A DNA stretch of 64,000 nucleotides from Novipirellula aureliae (GTDB taxonomy: Bacteria; Planctomycetota; Planctomycetia; Pirellulales; Pirellulaceae), in assembly GCF_007860185.1 (NCBI RefSeq), contig NZ_SJPY01000012.1:1-64000 (forward strand), read 5' to 3'. The position numbers and the translations under genes were made by a program. Shown here in pieces: positions 1 to 8,454 of this stretch. The notes beneath the pieces were generated by a model. The model searched no databases, was not told where the DNA came from, and worked only from the letters and a program-made list of their open reading frames with translations. The first letter of the stretch is position 1, and each line of letters begins with the position of its first letter.

Positions 1-52
1 CAACGAGGCTAGCAATTTCGTCCGCCGAGGGACTGTTGGAGGCCGATTCCAT
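1..52 (-). CDS. N-terminal end of a gene leaving the left edge (unknown)
   Basis: On the minus strand an ATG at 50-52 opens a frame that stays open to the window edge, reading MESASNSPSADEIASLV. An AGGT element about 8 nt upstream of the ATG could be a ribosome binding site. Only 17 codons are visible, so no family can be assigned. The short length means that the open frame alone is weak support; the start context is the main argument. Confidence 0.4.
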   Translation of the reverse strand, partial: MESASNSPSADEIASLV

Positions 53-174
53 GGCAATTTACCTAAAATGTGTTCTCTAAAACTCCCAGCCTTCCGGGCT
101 GCACGTCTCCTATTGTAAATCCCATGTTAATTTGAGCCCAGGCCAATCTTCCCCACAAACCCGGTCATGCACCC

Positions 175-845
175 TTGCTTTGTGAAGCCTTCGACTCGAC
201 ATTTACGGGTTCGCATCTCGCATCTATTCTTGTGCATTTTCGTGTTTTTCGTGGCGATTCCCCATCCATTTTCTTTCTCCCCCAGCCCACTGAGTGACGT
301 CGTGCTTGAAAGGGCCACGAAGCTGTACGTGAAAAAGTTTCTGATGACGAACGATTGTTGGCCACGAAAAACACGAGAAGACACAAAAAACTGGAATAGT
401 GTTTTAGATCATTTTTAGCTTTGCTTTGTGAAGCCTTCGACTCGACATTTACTGGTTCGCATCTCGCATCCATTTTTGTGCATTTTCGTGTTTTTCGTGG
501 CGATTCCTCATCCATTTTCTTTCTCCCCCAGCCCACTGAGTGACGTCGTGCTTGAAAGGGCCACGAAGCTGTACGTGAAAAAGTTTCTGATGACGAACGA
601 TTGTTGGCCACAAAAAACACGAGATGACACAAAAAACTGGAATCGTGTTTTAGATCATTTTTAGCTTTGCTTTGTGAAGCCTTCGACTCGACATTTACGG
701 ATTCGCATCTCACATCTATTCTTGTGCATTTTCGTGTTTTTCGTGGCGATTCCCCATCCATTTTCTTTCTCCCCCAGCCCACTGAGTGACGTCGTGCTTG
801 AAAGGGCCACGAAGCTGTACGTGAAATAGTTTCTGATGACGATGG
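175..845. repeat. 2.7 tandem copies of a 246-bp unit
   Basis: Copies begin at 175, 421 and 667, an exact 246-bp period, each starting TTGCTTTGTGAAGCC. The third copy stops at about 845. Copies differ by scattered substitutions. Each contains stretches such as CATTTTCGTGTTTTTCGTGG that also occur in near-inverted form later in the unit (CCACGAAAAACACGAGA), so each unit can fold back on itself. Open frames on both strands here are products of the repeat: they recur with the same period and have no start-site signals. I read it as a non-coding intergenic repeat. Confidence 0.85.
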
Positions 846-1357
846 ATGGATGCAGCATCCAAACGCTTGCGGCCCCAAATTTCCCTTTTGACATTATTGC
901 TCGCCATCGCTGCGGTTGCTGTTTGGCTGGCTTGTTGGAAGATGGGTGTAGCAATCGAAAGCCTCAATCGTTAATTGCCGGGCATACGTACCGTTGCTCG
1001 TGAATTGCGAGTCGATGACCCTTTACGATTTGCTGTGGTCGCAAAGATTGACCAATGGTATGGCGAGAACAAATGCGAAGCGTATGTGCCAGTAGACCAG
1101 CCCTACCGGCTCTGTTTCGCCTTGGACGCGACCAGACCGTCATTGAAGAATCACGCCCCAAAGACTGGGAACCACGCCTGGGCAGCCGCGGAGGGATGCC
1201 ATTCGGTCAAAGTAGACAGCACCCAACTGATCGTCCCCTCTTGTTATTCCGCCGCCGTTTCGACGTCCGTTCGGGACCGAACAAGGTTCTCGAACTATCC
1301 CAGTCGGGTGCAGGCATCCTGGTTTGGGCTGAGCCGGACGTGAGTGATGGACATTAG
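846..1357 (+). pseudogene. Broken membrane-anchored planctomycete hypothetical
   Basis: Frame from ATG 846 encodes a basic start (MDAASKRLRPQ) and one hydrophobic helix (LLTLLLAIAAVAVWLACW), then hits TAA at 972-974. The same frame continues past that stop with protein-like sequence (IRTVARELRVDDPLRFAVV) to about 1130, where the meaningful frame shifts to another one (DQTVIEESRPKDWEP, then LLLFRRRF and ILVWAEP) ending at 1357. One nonsense codon plus one frameshift break what looks like a single-pass protein of about 170 aa. The layout (short N-terminal helix, then a soluble domain ending in FRRRF...ILVWxEP) fits small planctomycete membrane proteins of unknown role; that match is from memory. 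The 240 bp after it (1358-1598) contain nothing I can support. Confidence 0.55.
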
Positions 1358-1598
1358 CCATACTTTACGCATTCGGCATGCATTTGCAGCGCTGACTGTG
1401 TATGCACAACGCCGAAATAGTACTTCGGTTCATAGTGACGAGGAAAAGTACGAATCATCAAATACAATTCGCGAACGGTGTCTACTGGGTTCGGAGAACG
1501 AGCGACAGCGATACCACGACTTCGGTGATGTATGTGTTTTAGTAAACCCAACCGTATGAGGACTCCATAGGATATGATGAATCCTTCTCGAGAGATCA

Positions 1599-2481
1599 TT
1601 GAAAAACACCAACGCAAATCAGTCCAATCAAACGAACCGCCGCCGATTTATGGGTCGGGCAGGTGGCGCAGGATTGTTTATCCTGGCGGGGTCTCGATCA
1701 TTCGCTGATGAGAATAATCGAGGCAGCGGCGAATTCGTATTCCTGGAAGCCGAGCAGTTTACTGAGCACGGTGGATGGGATTTGGATCAGCAGTCGATGG
1801 ACAGATGGGATCGTCTTACCTGTTGGCGCATGGATTGGGGACTCCTGTCAAAGATGCGGTGACGGATGTCACGTTCCCTTCGGGCGGCACTTATCGGGTG
1901 TGGGTGCGCGCTCGTGACTGGGTCGCGCCCGGAACGCGCCTGACGCTCCGGGAAAATCCCAACTACTGATCAACGGAAAGCCGCTCGCCGAAACCTTGGG
2001 AACCAAAAACGCTGAATGGCATTGGCATGATGGCGATGTCGTGACGGTGGGGGATAAGGCAACGATTGCCTTGCATGACTTAACGGGTTTTGAAGGACGC
2101 TGCGAAGCGATCCTGTTTTGCAGGGACGTTGATTTTGAGCCTAGCAATGAAAGTGCGGCGCTGACTGCATTCCGCCGAAAGCTACTTGGTTTACCGGATT
2201 ATCCTGATGATGGCGGGAACTTTGACCTCATTGTGGTCGGAGGCGGATTGGCCGGCACCTGTGCAGCACTCTCAGCGGCTCGTAACGGATTAACGGTGGC
2301 ACTCGTACAAAATCGTCCCGTTCTGGGCGGAAATGGCAGCTCCGAAGTGCGTGTCTGGCCGGAAGGGAAAACTTGCGTGGACCCCTATCCACATGTCGGT
2401 AACATCGTGGAAGAGATTCTTCCGCAGCTCGGCAAGAAAGCATCTCGCACCAAACGCCCTCCGAATCGATTACAATCTTAG
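1599..2481 (+). pseudogene. Frameshifted, truncated FAD-dependent oxidoreductase
   Basis: A TTG-initiated frame begins with a twin-arginine-like signal (NRRRFMGRAGGAGLFILAG) and continues with EFVFLEAEQFTEHGGWDLD. Homologous-looking sequence then jumps to a second frame near 1800 (MGSSYLLAHGLGTPVKDAV) and a third near 1940-1990 (LINGKPLAETLGTKNAEWHW), which carries an FAD-binding Rossmann motif (DLIVVGGGLAGTCAALSAAR) and the NRPVLGGNGSSEVRVW segment of the GMC-unrelated FAD_oxidored family. It stops at 2481, well short of the 600-plus residues expected. Two frameshifts plus loss of the 3' end make it non-functional. Intact relatives usually sit among sulfatase and glycosidase genes, which is the setting here. 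Confidence 0.75.
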
Positions 2482-2569
2482 AGAGCAATAAGCAGCGTCC
2501 GGTTTGATGGCAGCGGATTGGTATGTCAGTTGAGACGGCTAATAAAACGATGCAGAACGAGTTAGGTTA

Positions 2570-4474
2570 ATGATGAATAAATATGTATGCAGTATCTTGA
2601 TCGCGAGTATGACATTGGGATTCAGTGGGCTGTATGCCGCTGAACCGTCGAAACCCAACATCATCTTTATCATGTGCGATGACCTGGGCTACGGCCAAAT
2701 CGGCGCCTACGGCCAGAAGATGATCCAGACACCACGAATTGATCAGATGGCCCAGGAAGGCTTGTTACTAACGGACTACTATAGTGGCACGTCCGTCTGT
2801 GCCCCTTCGCGTGCGGCACTGATGACCGGGCACCATGTCGGGCATACCTTCATTCGTGGCAACCATGAAATCAGATCGGAAATCCCGCAAGAAAACGGGC
2901 AACTACCGATCCCTGATGCAACCATCACCGTCGCTGAAAAGATGAAAGAGGCGGGTTACGTCACCGCATTGGTGGGCAAGTGGGGATTGGGCTTTCCAGG
3001 CAGCGAGGGTGACCCCATGAAGCAGGGCTTTGATTTCTTTGCAGGATACAACTGCCAGCGTCACGCACACAACTATTACCCCGGCTGGGTATGGCGGAAT
3101 AAGGAGGTGATCGAACTCGGCGCGAAAGGTACCGCAGAGGGCTACAGTCATTATTTTCTAACCCGCGAGGCACGGTCGTTCATTTCAGAAAATAGAGACA
3201 AACCGTTCTTTCTCTATCTGGCCTATACCATTCCGCACTCCCACCTCGAGATCCCAGCGGACGAACCATGTTACACGATGTACCAGGACAAAAACTGGCC
3301 ACAGCCGCAGAAGATTCATGCCGGGATGATCTCGTTAATGGATAAAGATGTGGGCGGCATCATGGATCTGCTGAAAGAACTGGGAATTGATAAACGCACA
3401 CTGGTGGTTTTCACCAGCGATAACGGGCCGCACCAAGAAGGAGGAGCGAAACCGAGCTTCTTTCAAGACAGTGGCCCGCTACGTGGCATCAAACGTGACA
3501 TGTACGAGGGCGGCGTCCGCGTTCCCTTCGTGGCTTGGTGGCCAGGTGTGATTGAGCCTGGGCGACGCAGTGATCATATCGGCGCCCACTGGGATCTAAT
3601 GCCGACCGCGTGCGAGCTTGCGAGTGTGCCTCCACCCCCGAACATCGATGGGATCAGCTATGTGCCGCTATTGAAGGGAAACGAAAATAGTCAACCCAAG
3701 CATCCGTATGTTTACTTCGAGCTTCATCGTCCTGATAAACGGGGCCTGCGTCGTGGCGACTGGGTAGCTTTGCAACCGGTGACTTCAAACGCAGATCCAG
3801 ACATCGATCCCATTGAACTCTACAATCTCAAAGAAGATCTTGCGCAGAAGCAGAACCTAGCGAGTCAATACCCCGAGAAAGTTTCGGAGTTCAAAAAATG
3901 GATGATTGAAGCTCACACGCCATCGAAAGAATTTCCATTCAAAGCCGTCGTGCCGGGGGTGAAAAAGAACAAGGCGGGATCAGCGGCGAATACAATAAAT
4001 AGCGAGACCGTTTTCTTCCATGATCGGAAACCGACTGGCAAACGACTCCCCAAACGAGGCTGGAAGGTTGTGACGGTCAGTAGTGAATCGGCTTTTAATG
4101 GCCGCACGGCGGCGACGACGATCGACGAGAACCCCGACACATGGTGGCACACGCAATTCAAACCGTCCACCGTTCCGCATCCCCACGAGTTGGTGATTGA
4201 TCTCCAGCAAACCGCTCAAATCGATGGGTTAGGCTGTCGCGCCCGCAATGACGGCATCGGCACCGGTACTCTCTCTCAATTCGAGGTATATATTTCAAAC
4301 GACTTGCAATCTTTCACCAAAGTGGCCGCAGTCGAGTTTGCCAGTCCGCCGGCACATTGCGTGGTTGCCTTCACACCCGTCAAGGCACGCTATGTGAAAT
4401 TGAAAACTCTGGACAGCGGTAACGGAAGATTTGCCTGCGTCGCGGAAATCGATCTGTATGGATCGGAAAATTGA
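2570..4474 (+). CDS. Secreted sulfatase with C-terminal F5/8 type C domain
   Basis: A 634-aa exported formylglycine-dependent sulfatase, predicted to remove sulfate esters from a polysaccharide. A signal peptide (about residues 1-24) precedes the metal-binding KPNIIFIMCDDLGYG. The active-site motif CAPSRAALMTG supplies the Cys that is oxidised to formylglycine (C-x-P-S-R). KWGLGFPG, the YTIPHS segment and VVFTSDNGPH are further family elements. From about residue 490 a discoidin/F5-8C-like module (ESAFNGRTAATTIDENPDTWWHT ... ARYVKLKTLDSGNGR) probably binds sugar. It is longer than single-domain sulfatases because of that module. It is the first intact gene of a plus-strand sulfatase/glycosidase cluster. 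The sulfatase call is secure; the substrate is unknown. No sulfatase-maturation enzyme is visible in the window. Confidence 0.93.
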   Translation: MMNKYVCSILIASMTLGFSGLYAAEPSKPNIIFIMCDDLGYGQIGAYGQKMIQTPRIDQMAQEGLLLTDYYSGTSVCAPSRAALMTGHHVGHTFIRGNHEIRSEIPQENGQLPIPDATITVAEKMKEAGYVTALVGKWGLGFPGSEGDPMKQGFDFFAGYNCQRHAHNYYPGWVWRNKEVIELGAKGTAEGYSHYFLTREARSFISENRDKPFFLYLAYTIPHSHLEIPADEPCYTMYQDKNWPQPQKIHAGMISLMDKDVGGIMDLLKELGIDKRTLVVFTSDNGPHQEGGAKPSFFQDSGPLRGIKRDMYEGGVRVPFVAWWPGVIEPGRRSDHIGAHWDLMPTACELASVPPPPNIDGISYVPLLKGNENSQPKHPYVYFELHRPDKRGLRRGDWVALQPVTSNADPDIDPIELYNLKEDLAQKQNLASQYPEKVSEFKKWMIEAHTPSKEFPFKAVVPGVKKNKAGSAANTINSETVFFHDRKPTGKRLPKRGWKVVTVSSESAFNGRTAATTIDENPDTWWHTQFKPSTVPHPHELVIDLQQTAQIDGLGCRARNDGIGTGTLSQFEVYISNDLQSFTKVAAVEFASPPAHCVVAFTPVKARYVKLKTLDSGNGRFACVAEIDLYGSEN

Positions 4475-4538
4475 TCGGGTACTCGTTATGAACCCTCCCC
4501 CTTCCTGAATGTCAATTCAATCCCTCCCAAAGAGCCGC

Positions 4539-4988
4539 ATGCGAAACACATTTGTAATCTTTTGCCTAGCGATCGCTTCCACTTTGCATGCCGACGACGC
4601 ATGGGTGATCGACAGCCAAAGAGATTGGCAGCAGGCAGTCGCCGATCAATCCAATCTCCAATTCGAAGATGGCTTTGCCACGCCAACGGCAAAGGAGGCA
4701 ACGCTTCGAAGCACGATGAAATCCTTCGATGAAATGCGTTCTGCGAATTTGATCACGATCGACCAATCCTCTGCCTGGCTCAGCGGGAAGCCTGTGGGCC
4801 AGATCGGACCGAACAACGTCGCCGATGCGCCGGTGTTTCTGCGTAAGAGAGATAACGATTACTGGTTCTTCGGCCGTTACAAGCCCAGCGCAGACTCGGC
4901 CCCCGTTGCGCCCGCAGAATTGAACGGTTTCGATGTTCCGCTGATGACGAACCCGCATCCCTTCATGAAACCGCTTCCAGACATGTAG
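4539..4988 (+). CDS. Short secreted protein, likely N-terminal remnant of a larger enzyme
   Basis: From ATG 4539 the protein has a clear signal peptide (MRNTFVIFCLAIASTLHA) and about 130 mature residues with motifs such as ATLRSTMKSFDEMRS, SSAWLSG, IGPNNVADAPVF and YWFFGRYKP. It ends at a TAG at 4986-4988, and the frame continues for about 35 more codons of low-quality sequence. The regular IGPxNxxDAPVxL/DYWxFGRY pattern resembles the start of a beta-propeller glycoside hydrolase, but at 149 aa it is too short to be whole. An upstream ATG at 4509 would place the signal peptide internally, so 4539 is preferred. It may be a decayed gene. It lies between two sulfatases. Confidence 0.5.
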   Translation: MRNTFVIFCLAIASTLHADDAWVIDSQRDWQQAVADQSNLQFEDGFATPTAKEATLRSTMKSFDEMRSANLITIDQSSAWLSGKPVGQIGPNNVADAPVFLRKRDNDYWFFGRYKPSADSAPVAPAELNGFDVPLMTNPHPFMKPLPDM

Positions 4989-5215
4989 GCTCCTTTGGAG
5001 AAGGGAAAACAGGATGATGTGCCTATGTGTTGCGTAGGAAGAGCGCCGACGAGAACGCGAAGAGCCAAGGAGCTCTGGTCGGACTCGATCGTGTAACTTT
5101 AAACGTTCCCCCAAAATTGCCACAACGACAAACAAACTCTATTTCATTTCACACTGAATCAAAACACTGTATATTGAGTCCCTCCAACAATCCCCAACCA
5201 ACGGATCGAAACACA

Positions 5216-6763
5216 ATGAAATCCATCACACTATTCTTAGCGCTCACGTTCATCACGACCGCATCCGCTGCGGACCGTCCCAACATTCTGTTTATCATCG
5301 CCGACGATCAATCGCCCTTTGATCTGAAGGCCTATGAACCGAACTCAATCCTGAACACCCCCAATATCGACCGTCTCGCTGCCGAAGGAATGGTCTTTGA
5401 TGCGGCGCATCAGATGGGTGCATGGTGCGGCGGTGTTTGTACTCCGTCAAGGCACATGGTCATGTCCGGTCGTACGCTTTGGCACATTCCCGACAAGACG
5501 ACGCCGGGGCGGAGTCCTTTGTCGGCCGATCCCAAGTACGTGCCCACCGACTTGCCCAATCACACGATGGCAGCCGTCTTCAATCGCGCAGGCTACGACA
5601 CGATGCGCACCTGCAAGAGAGGGAACAGCTACGCGGCAGCCAATAAGCAATTCACTGTCGTTCACGATGCGACCAAACGAGGCGGCACCGACGAAACCGG
5701 CAGCGCGTGGCACGCCGAGCAAGTGCTCGCGTATCTTGAAGATCGCCAAGGATCGACCGACAACAATCCATTCCTGATCTACTTCGGATTCTCTCATCCG
5801 CACGACACCCGCGACGGCAAACCCGAACTGCTCGAAAAATACGGCGCGGTGAACCACCGCGACAAGAATACTCTTCCCGCTGCGGATCCCAAACAACCGC
5901 CACTACCTGCAAACTACTTGCCAGTTCATCCGTTCAACAATACAGACATGAACGTACGAGATGAAGTAAGGGTTAGTGGCGTCTGGGATAAACGCGATGA
6001 GCGCACGATTCGCAATGAACTGGGACGTGAGTTTGCCTGTAGCGAGAACATCGACATTCAGATCGGGCGAGTGCTTGAGAAATTAGAGTCGATGGGCGAG
6101 CTCGACAACACCTACATCGTCTACACGTCCGACCACGGCATGGCGATCGGTCGCCACGGGCTGCAGGGCAAACAGAATCTTTACGAGCATACCTTCCGCG
6201 TCCCGCTGATTGTCAAAGGTCCAGGCATCAAGCCTGGTTCACGCGCGAAGGGTAACATCTACCTACTCGACGTCCTGGCGACGATCTGTGACCTCAGCGG
6301 TATCGAAGCTCCCGATACCTGCGAAGGTTCCAGTTTCAAACCGGTCCTCGAAGGCCAGACGGAAGCGGTCCGTGATGTGCTTTACGGAGCCTACTGCGGC
6401 GGCGACAAGCCTGGCATGCGCTGCGTCAAGAAGGGTGATTGGAAACTAATCAAGTACGAATCGACGAAGGACGGCGTGAAAATGACTCAGCTCTTCAATC
6501 TGGCTGAGAACCCGTACGAACTGTTGCCCGAGCACCACGTTTCCGATGTGATTGCGCTAACGAAAGCCACTCCGAAGCCCAACCAAACGAACCTCGCCAC
6601 CGATCCAAGCTATAGCGAAAAACTAGCAGAGATGGAAGCACTGCTCTTGGCCCAAATGCGCAGCCACGACGATCCGTACCGCTTCTCAGACCAACCGGAT
6701 GACGGGCGGAATAATCCCACCGGCTTTGACGACCCACGTGCGGCATCGACACTACCTCGCTAA
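5216..6763 (+). CDS. Secreted sulfatase
   Basis: A 515-aa formylglycine-dependent sulfatase with a signal peptide (MKSITLFLALTFITTASA) followed directly by RPNILFIIADDQ, the metal-binding start of the family. The active-site motif is CTPSRHMVMSGR. Later elements are HPHDTRDGKPEL, YIVYTSDHGMAIGRHGLQGK and a C-terminal KKGDWKLIKYE block typical of sulfatases. The open frame extends upstream to 5027, but the extra 63 residues look non-coding and would bury the signal peptide, so ATG 5216 is chosen. The SDHGMAIG/GKQNLYEH pattern is closer to the iduronate/choline-sulfatase-like branch than to the other three sulfatases here, suggesting a different sulfate position or sugar (inference). Intergenic gap upstream about 230 bp. 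Confidence 0.92.
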   Translation: MKSITLFLALTFITTASAADRPNILFIIADDQSPFDLKAYEPNSILNTPNIDRLAAEGMVFDAAHQMGAWCGGVCTPSRHMVMSGRTLWHIPDKTTPGRSPLSADPKYVPTDLPNHTMAAVFNRAGYDTMRTCKRGNSYAAANKQFTVVHDATKRGGTDETGSAWHAEQVLAYLEDRQGSTDNNPFLIYFGFSHPHDTRDGKPELLEKYGAVNHRDKNTLPAADPKQPPLPANYLPVHPFNNTDMNVRDEVRVSGVWDKRDERTIRNELGREFACSENIDIQIGRVLEKLESMGELDNTYIVYTSDHGMAIGRHGLQGKQNLYEHTFRVPLIVKGPGIKPGSRAKGNIYLLDVLATICDLSGIEAPDTCEGSSFKPVLEGQTEAVRDVLYGAYCGGDKPGMRCVKKGDWKLIKYESTKDGVKMTQLFNLAENPYELLPEHHVSDVIALTKATPKPNQTNLATDPSYSEKLAEMEALLLAQMRSHDDPYRFSDQPDDGRNNPTGFDDPRAASTLPR

Positions 6764-6981
6764 CAAAAATCTGAGAGTTCAAATCGATGAGGAAGCGATT
6801 CCAAGCCTGCTTGCCGCTGTTGATCCGTTTTCTTCTTCTGACTTCGACCGCTCGGTCAGAAACAAGTTCACCCAGGTTCGCCATTCTGTAATTGGGATTT
6901 ATGAATCTCTCCCCCGGATTCTTCGGTGAAGCCACATTATCTAAGTAATACCAACAACGAAAGCCATTGAAAGCGTTAAGA

Positions 6982-8448
6982 ATGACAAAACAAATTCAGA
7001 CAATCATTTTGGGGGGGCTTATGGCACTTACCCTAACGACTGCTCAGGCGGAGAAGCCAAATATTGTGTTTGTTCTCTGCGATGACCTGGGGTACGGCGA
7101 CATCCATTGCCTCAATCCCGAACGGGGAAAGATCCCCACACCGGGAGTGGATCGGCTCGCCAAAGAAGGCATGGTCTTCACCGATGCCCATTCCGGTTCA
7201 TCCGTTTGCACGCCTACGCGTTACGGTCTGATGACCGGACGATACAGTTGGCGTACTCGTTTGCAAAGCGGTGTGGTTCAAGGCTTTGCGCCCTGTCTGA
7301 TCGCGCCGGATCGTCCGACCGTGGCCAGCTTTCTGAAAGAGCAGGGATACCAGACTGCCATCATCGGGAAATGGCACCTCAATTTTCAGTATCAAGACCC
7401 TCAGTCCAGCGAGACGTTGACGAGGAAGGGAAACAGGGGGGGGCTACCTCCGGTTGGTAGCAAAATCCCGGACGGACCGCTCGCCCATGGCTTCGACTTC
7501 TACCATGGTTTTCATCACGCCGGTGACATGAAAGCCGTGATTGAGAACGACGAAGTGATTCTGCATGAGGACGAGATCAACATGCTGCCGCGTTTGACAC
7601 GCGAAGCCGTTGGCTACATTGATGAGCGAGCCAAGACTCCCGGAACGCCGTTCTTTCTCTACGTACCCTTTGGTTCCCCTCACTCTCCGATCGTTCCGAC
7701 GAAAGAATGGCAGGGGAGAAGCGGTCTCGGCAAATATGGTGACTTTGTGATGCAGACCGACGATGGGTTCGCTCAAATTCTGAGTGCACTTGATCGCAAC
7801 GGTTTGACCGAGAACACGCTCGTTGTTTTCAGCACTGATAATGGATGCTCCAAAGCCGCGGGCATTCCGGCATTGCAAAAGCAAGGACATTTTCCCAGTG
7901 CGGATTTTCGTGGTTCAAAGGCGGACATTTGGGACGGCGGACATCATGTTCCATTTGTTGTCCGCTGGCCGGGCAAGGTCGCTGCTGGTTCCACTTGCGA
8001 TCAAACACTTTGCCTGACGGATCTGTTTGCGACCTGCGCGGAATTGACCGAGCAGCCACTTCCGGCTGGGGCGGCGGAAGATAGCGTCAGCTTCCTGCCA
8101 GCGCTCAAGGGTGAGCCGATTGTTTCCACTCGCAGCGGAGTGATCCATCACTCTATAAGCGGGCACTTCGCCTATCGTATGGGAAAATGGAAGCTCTGTT
8201 TGGCCAAGGCTTCCGGTGGTTGGACGGCACCGAAAGAAAAGCATGCGCCGGAAGGCAGCCCTGTCGCCCAGCTCTACGACATGGAAGCGGATCCCGGTGA
8301 AACCAACAATCTCTATACGGCTCATCCCGAAGTGGCTCAGCGTCTACTCAAGCAAATGGAGATGGATATCGAACGCGGACGCAGTACTGCTGGCACCGAT
8401 CTAAAAAATGACGTCGACAACATCATTCTATGGAAGAGTGGGAAATAA
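6982..8448 (+). CDS. Secreted arylsulfatase-type sulfatase
   Basis: About 488 aa from ATG 6982. An in-frame TTG 15 nt upstream is an alternative, but the ATG gives a compact signal peptide (MTKQIQTIILGGLMALTLTTAQA). KPNIVFVLCDDLGYGD binds the metal and CTPTRYGLMTGRYSWRT holds the formylglycine Cys, with Thr in place of the commoner Ser at +3 (C-x-P-T-R, an accepted variant). GKWHLN, PFGSPHSP, VVFSTDNGCS and the C-terminal KWKLCL block follow. It is closely related in motif pattern to the sulfatase at 12741-14303 (both CTPxRYxLxTGRYxWRT), so the two look like paralogues. The downstream GH29-like gene starts 6 bp after the stop, indicating co-transcription. Confidence 0.92.
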   Translation: MTKQIQTIILGGLMALTLTTAQAEKPNIVFVLCDDLGYGDIHCLNPERGKIPTPGVDRLAKEGMVFTDAHSGSSVCTPTRYGLMTGRYSWRTRLQSGVVQGFAPCLIAPDRPTVASFLKEQGYQTAIIGKWHLNFQYQDPQSSETLTRKGNRGGLPPVGSKIPDGPLAHGFDFYHGFHHAGDMKAVIENDEVILHEDEINMLPRLTREAVGYIDERAKTPGTPFFLYVPFGSPHSPIVPTKEWQGRSGLGKYGDFVMQTDDGFAQILSALDRNGLTENTLVVFSTDNGCSKAAGIPALQKQGHFPSADFRGSKADIWDGGHHVPFVVRWPGKVAAGSTCDQTLCLTDLFATCAELTEQPLPAGAAEDSVSFLPALKGEPIVSTRSGVIHHSISGHFAYRMGKWKLCLAKASGGWTAPKEKHAPEGSPVAQLYDMEADPGETNNLYTAHPEVAQRLLKQMEMDIERGRSTAGTDLKNDVDNIILWKSGK

Positions 8449-8454
8449 AAAGCC

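Noticed and set aside
165-954. Long minus-strand open frame of about 237 codons plus several shorter frames on both strands in the first kilobase
   Set aside because: They are translations of the 246-bp tandem repeat: the protein repeats with the same period, no ribosome binding sites, and frames are equally open on both strands.
1354-1617. Minus-strand open frame between the two pseudogenes
   Set aside because: Composition is not protein-like and it crosses the start of the FAD pseudogene.
5027-5215. 63-residue N-terminal extension of the second sulfatase
   Set aside because: Would put the signal peptide inside the protein; the sequence looks non-coding.
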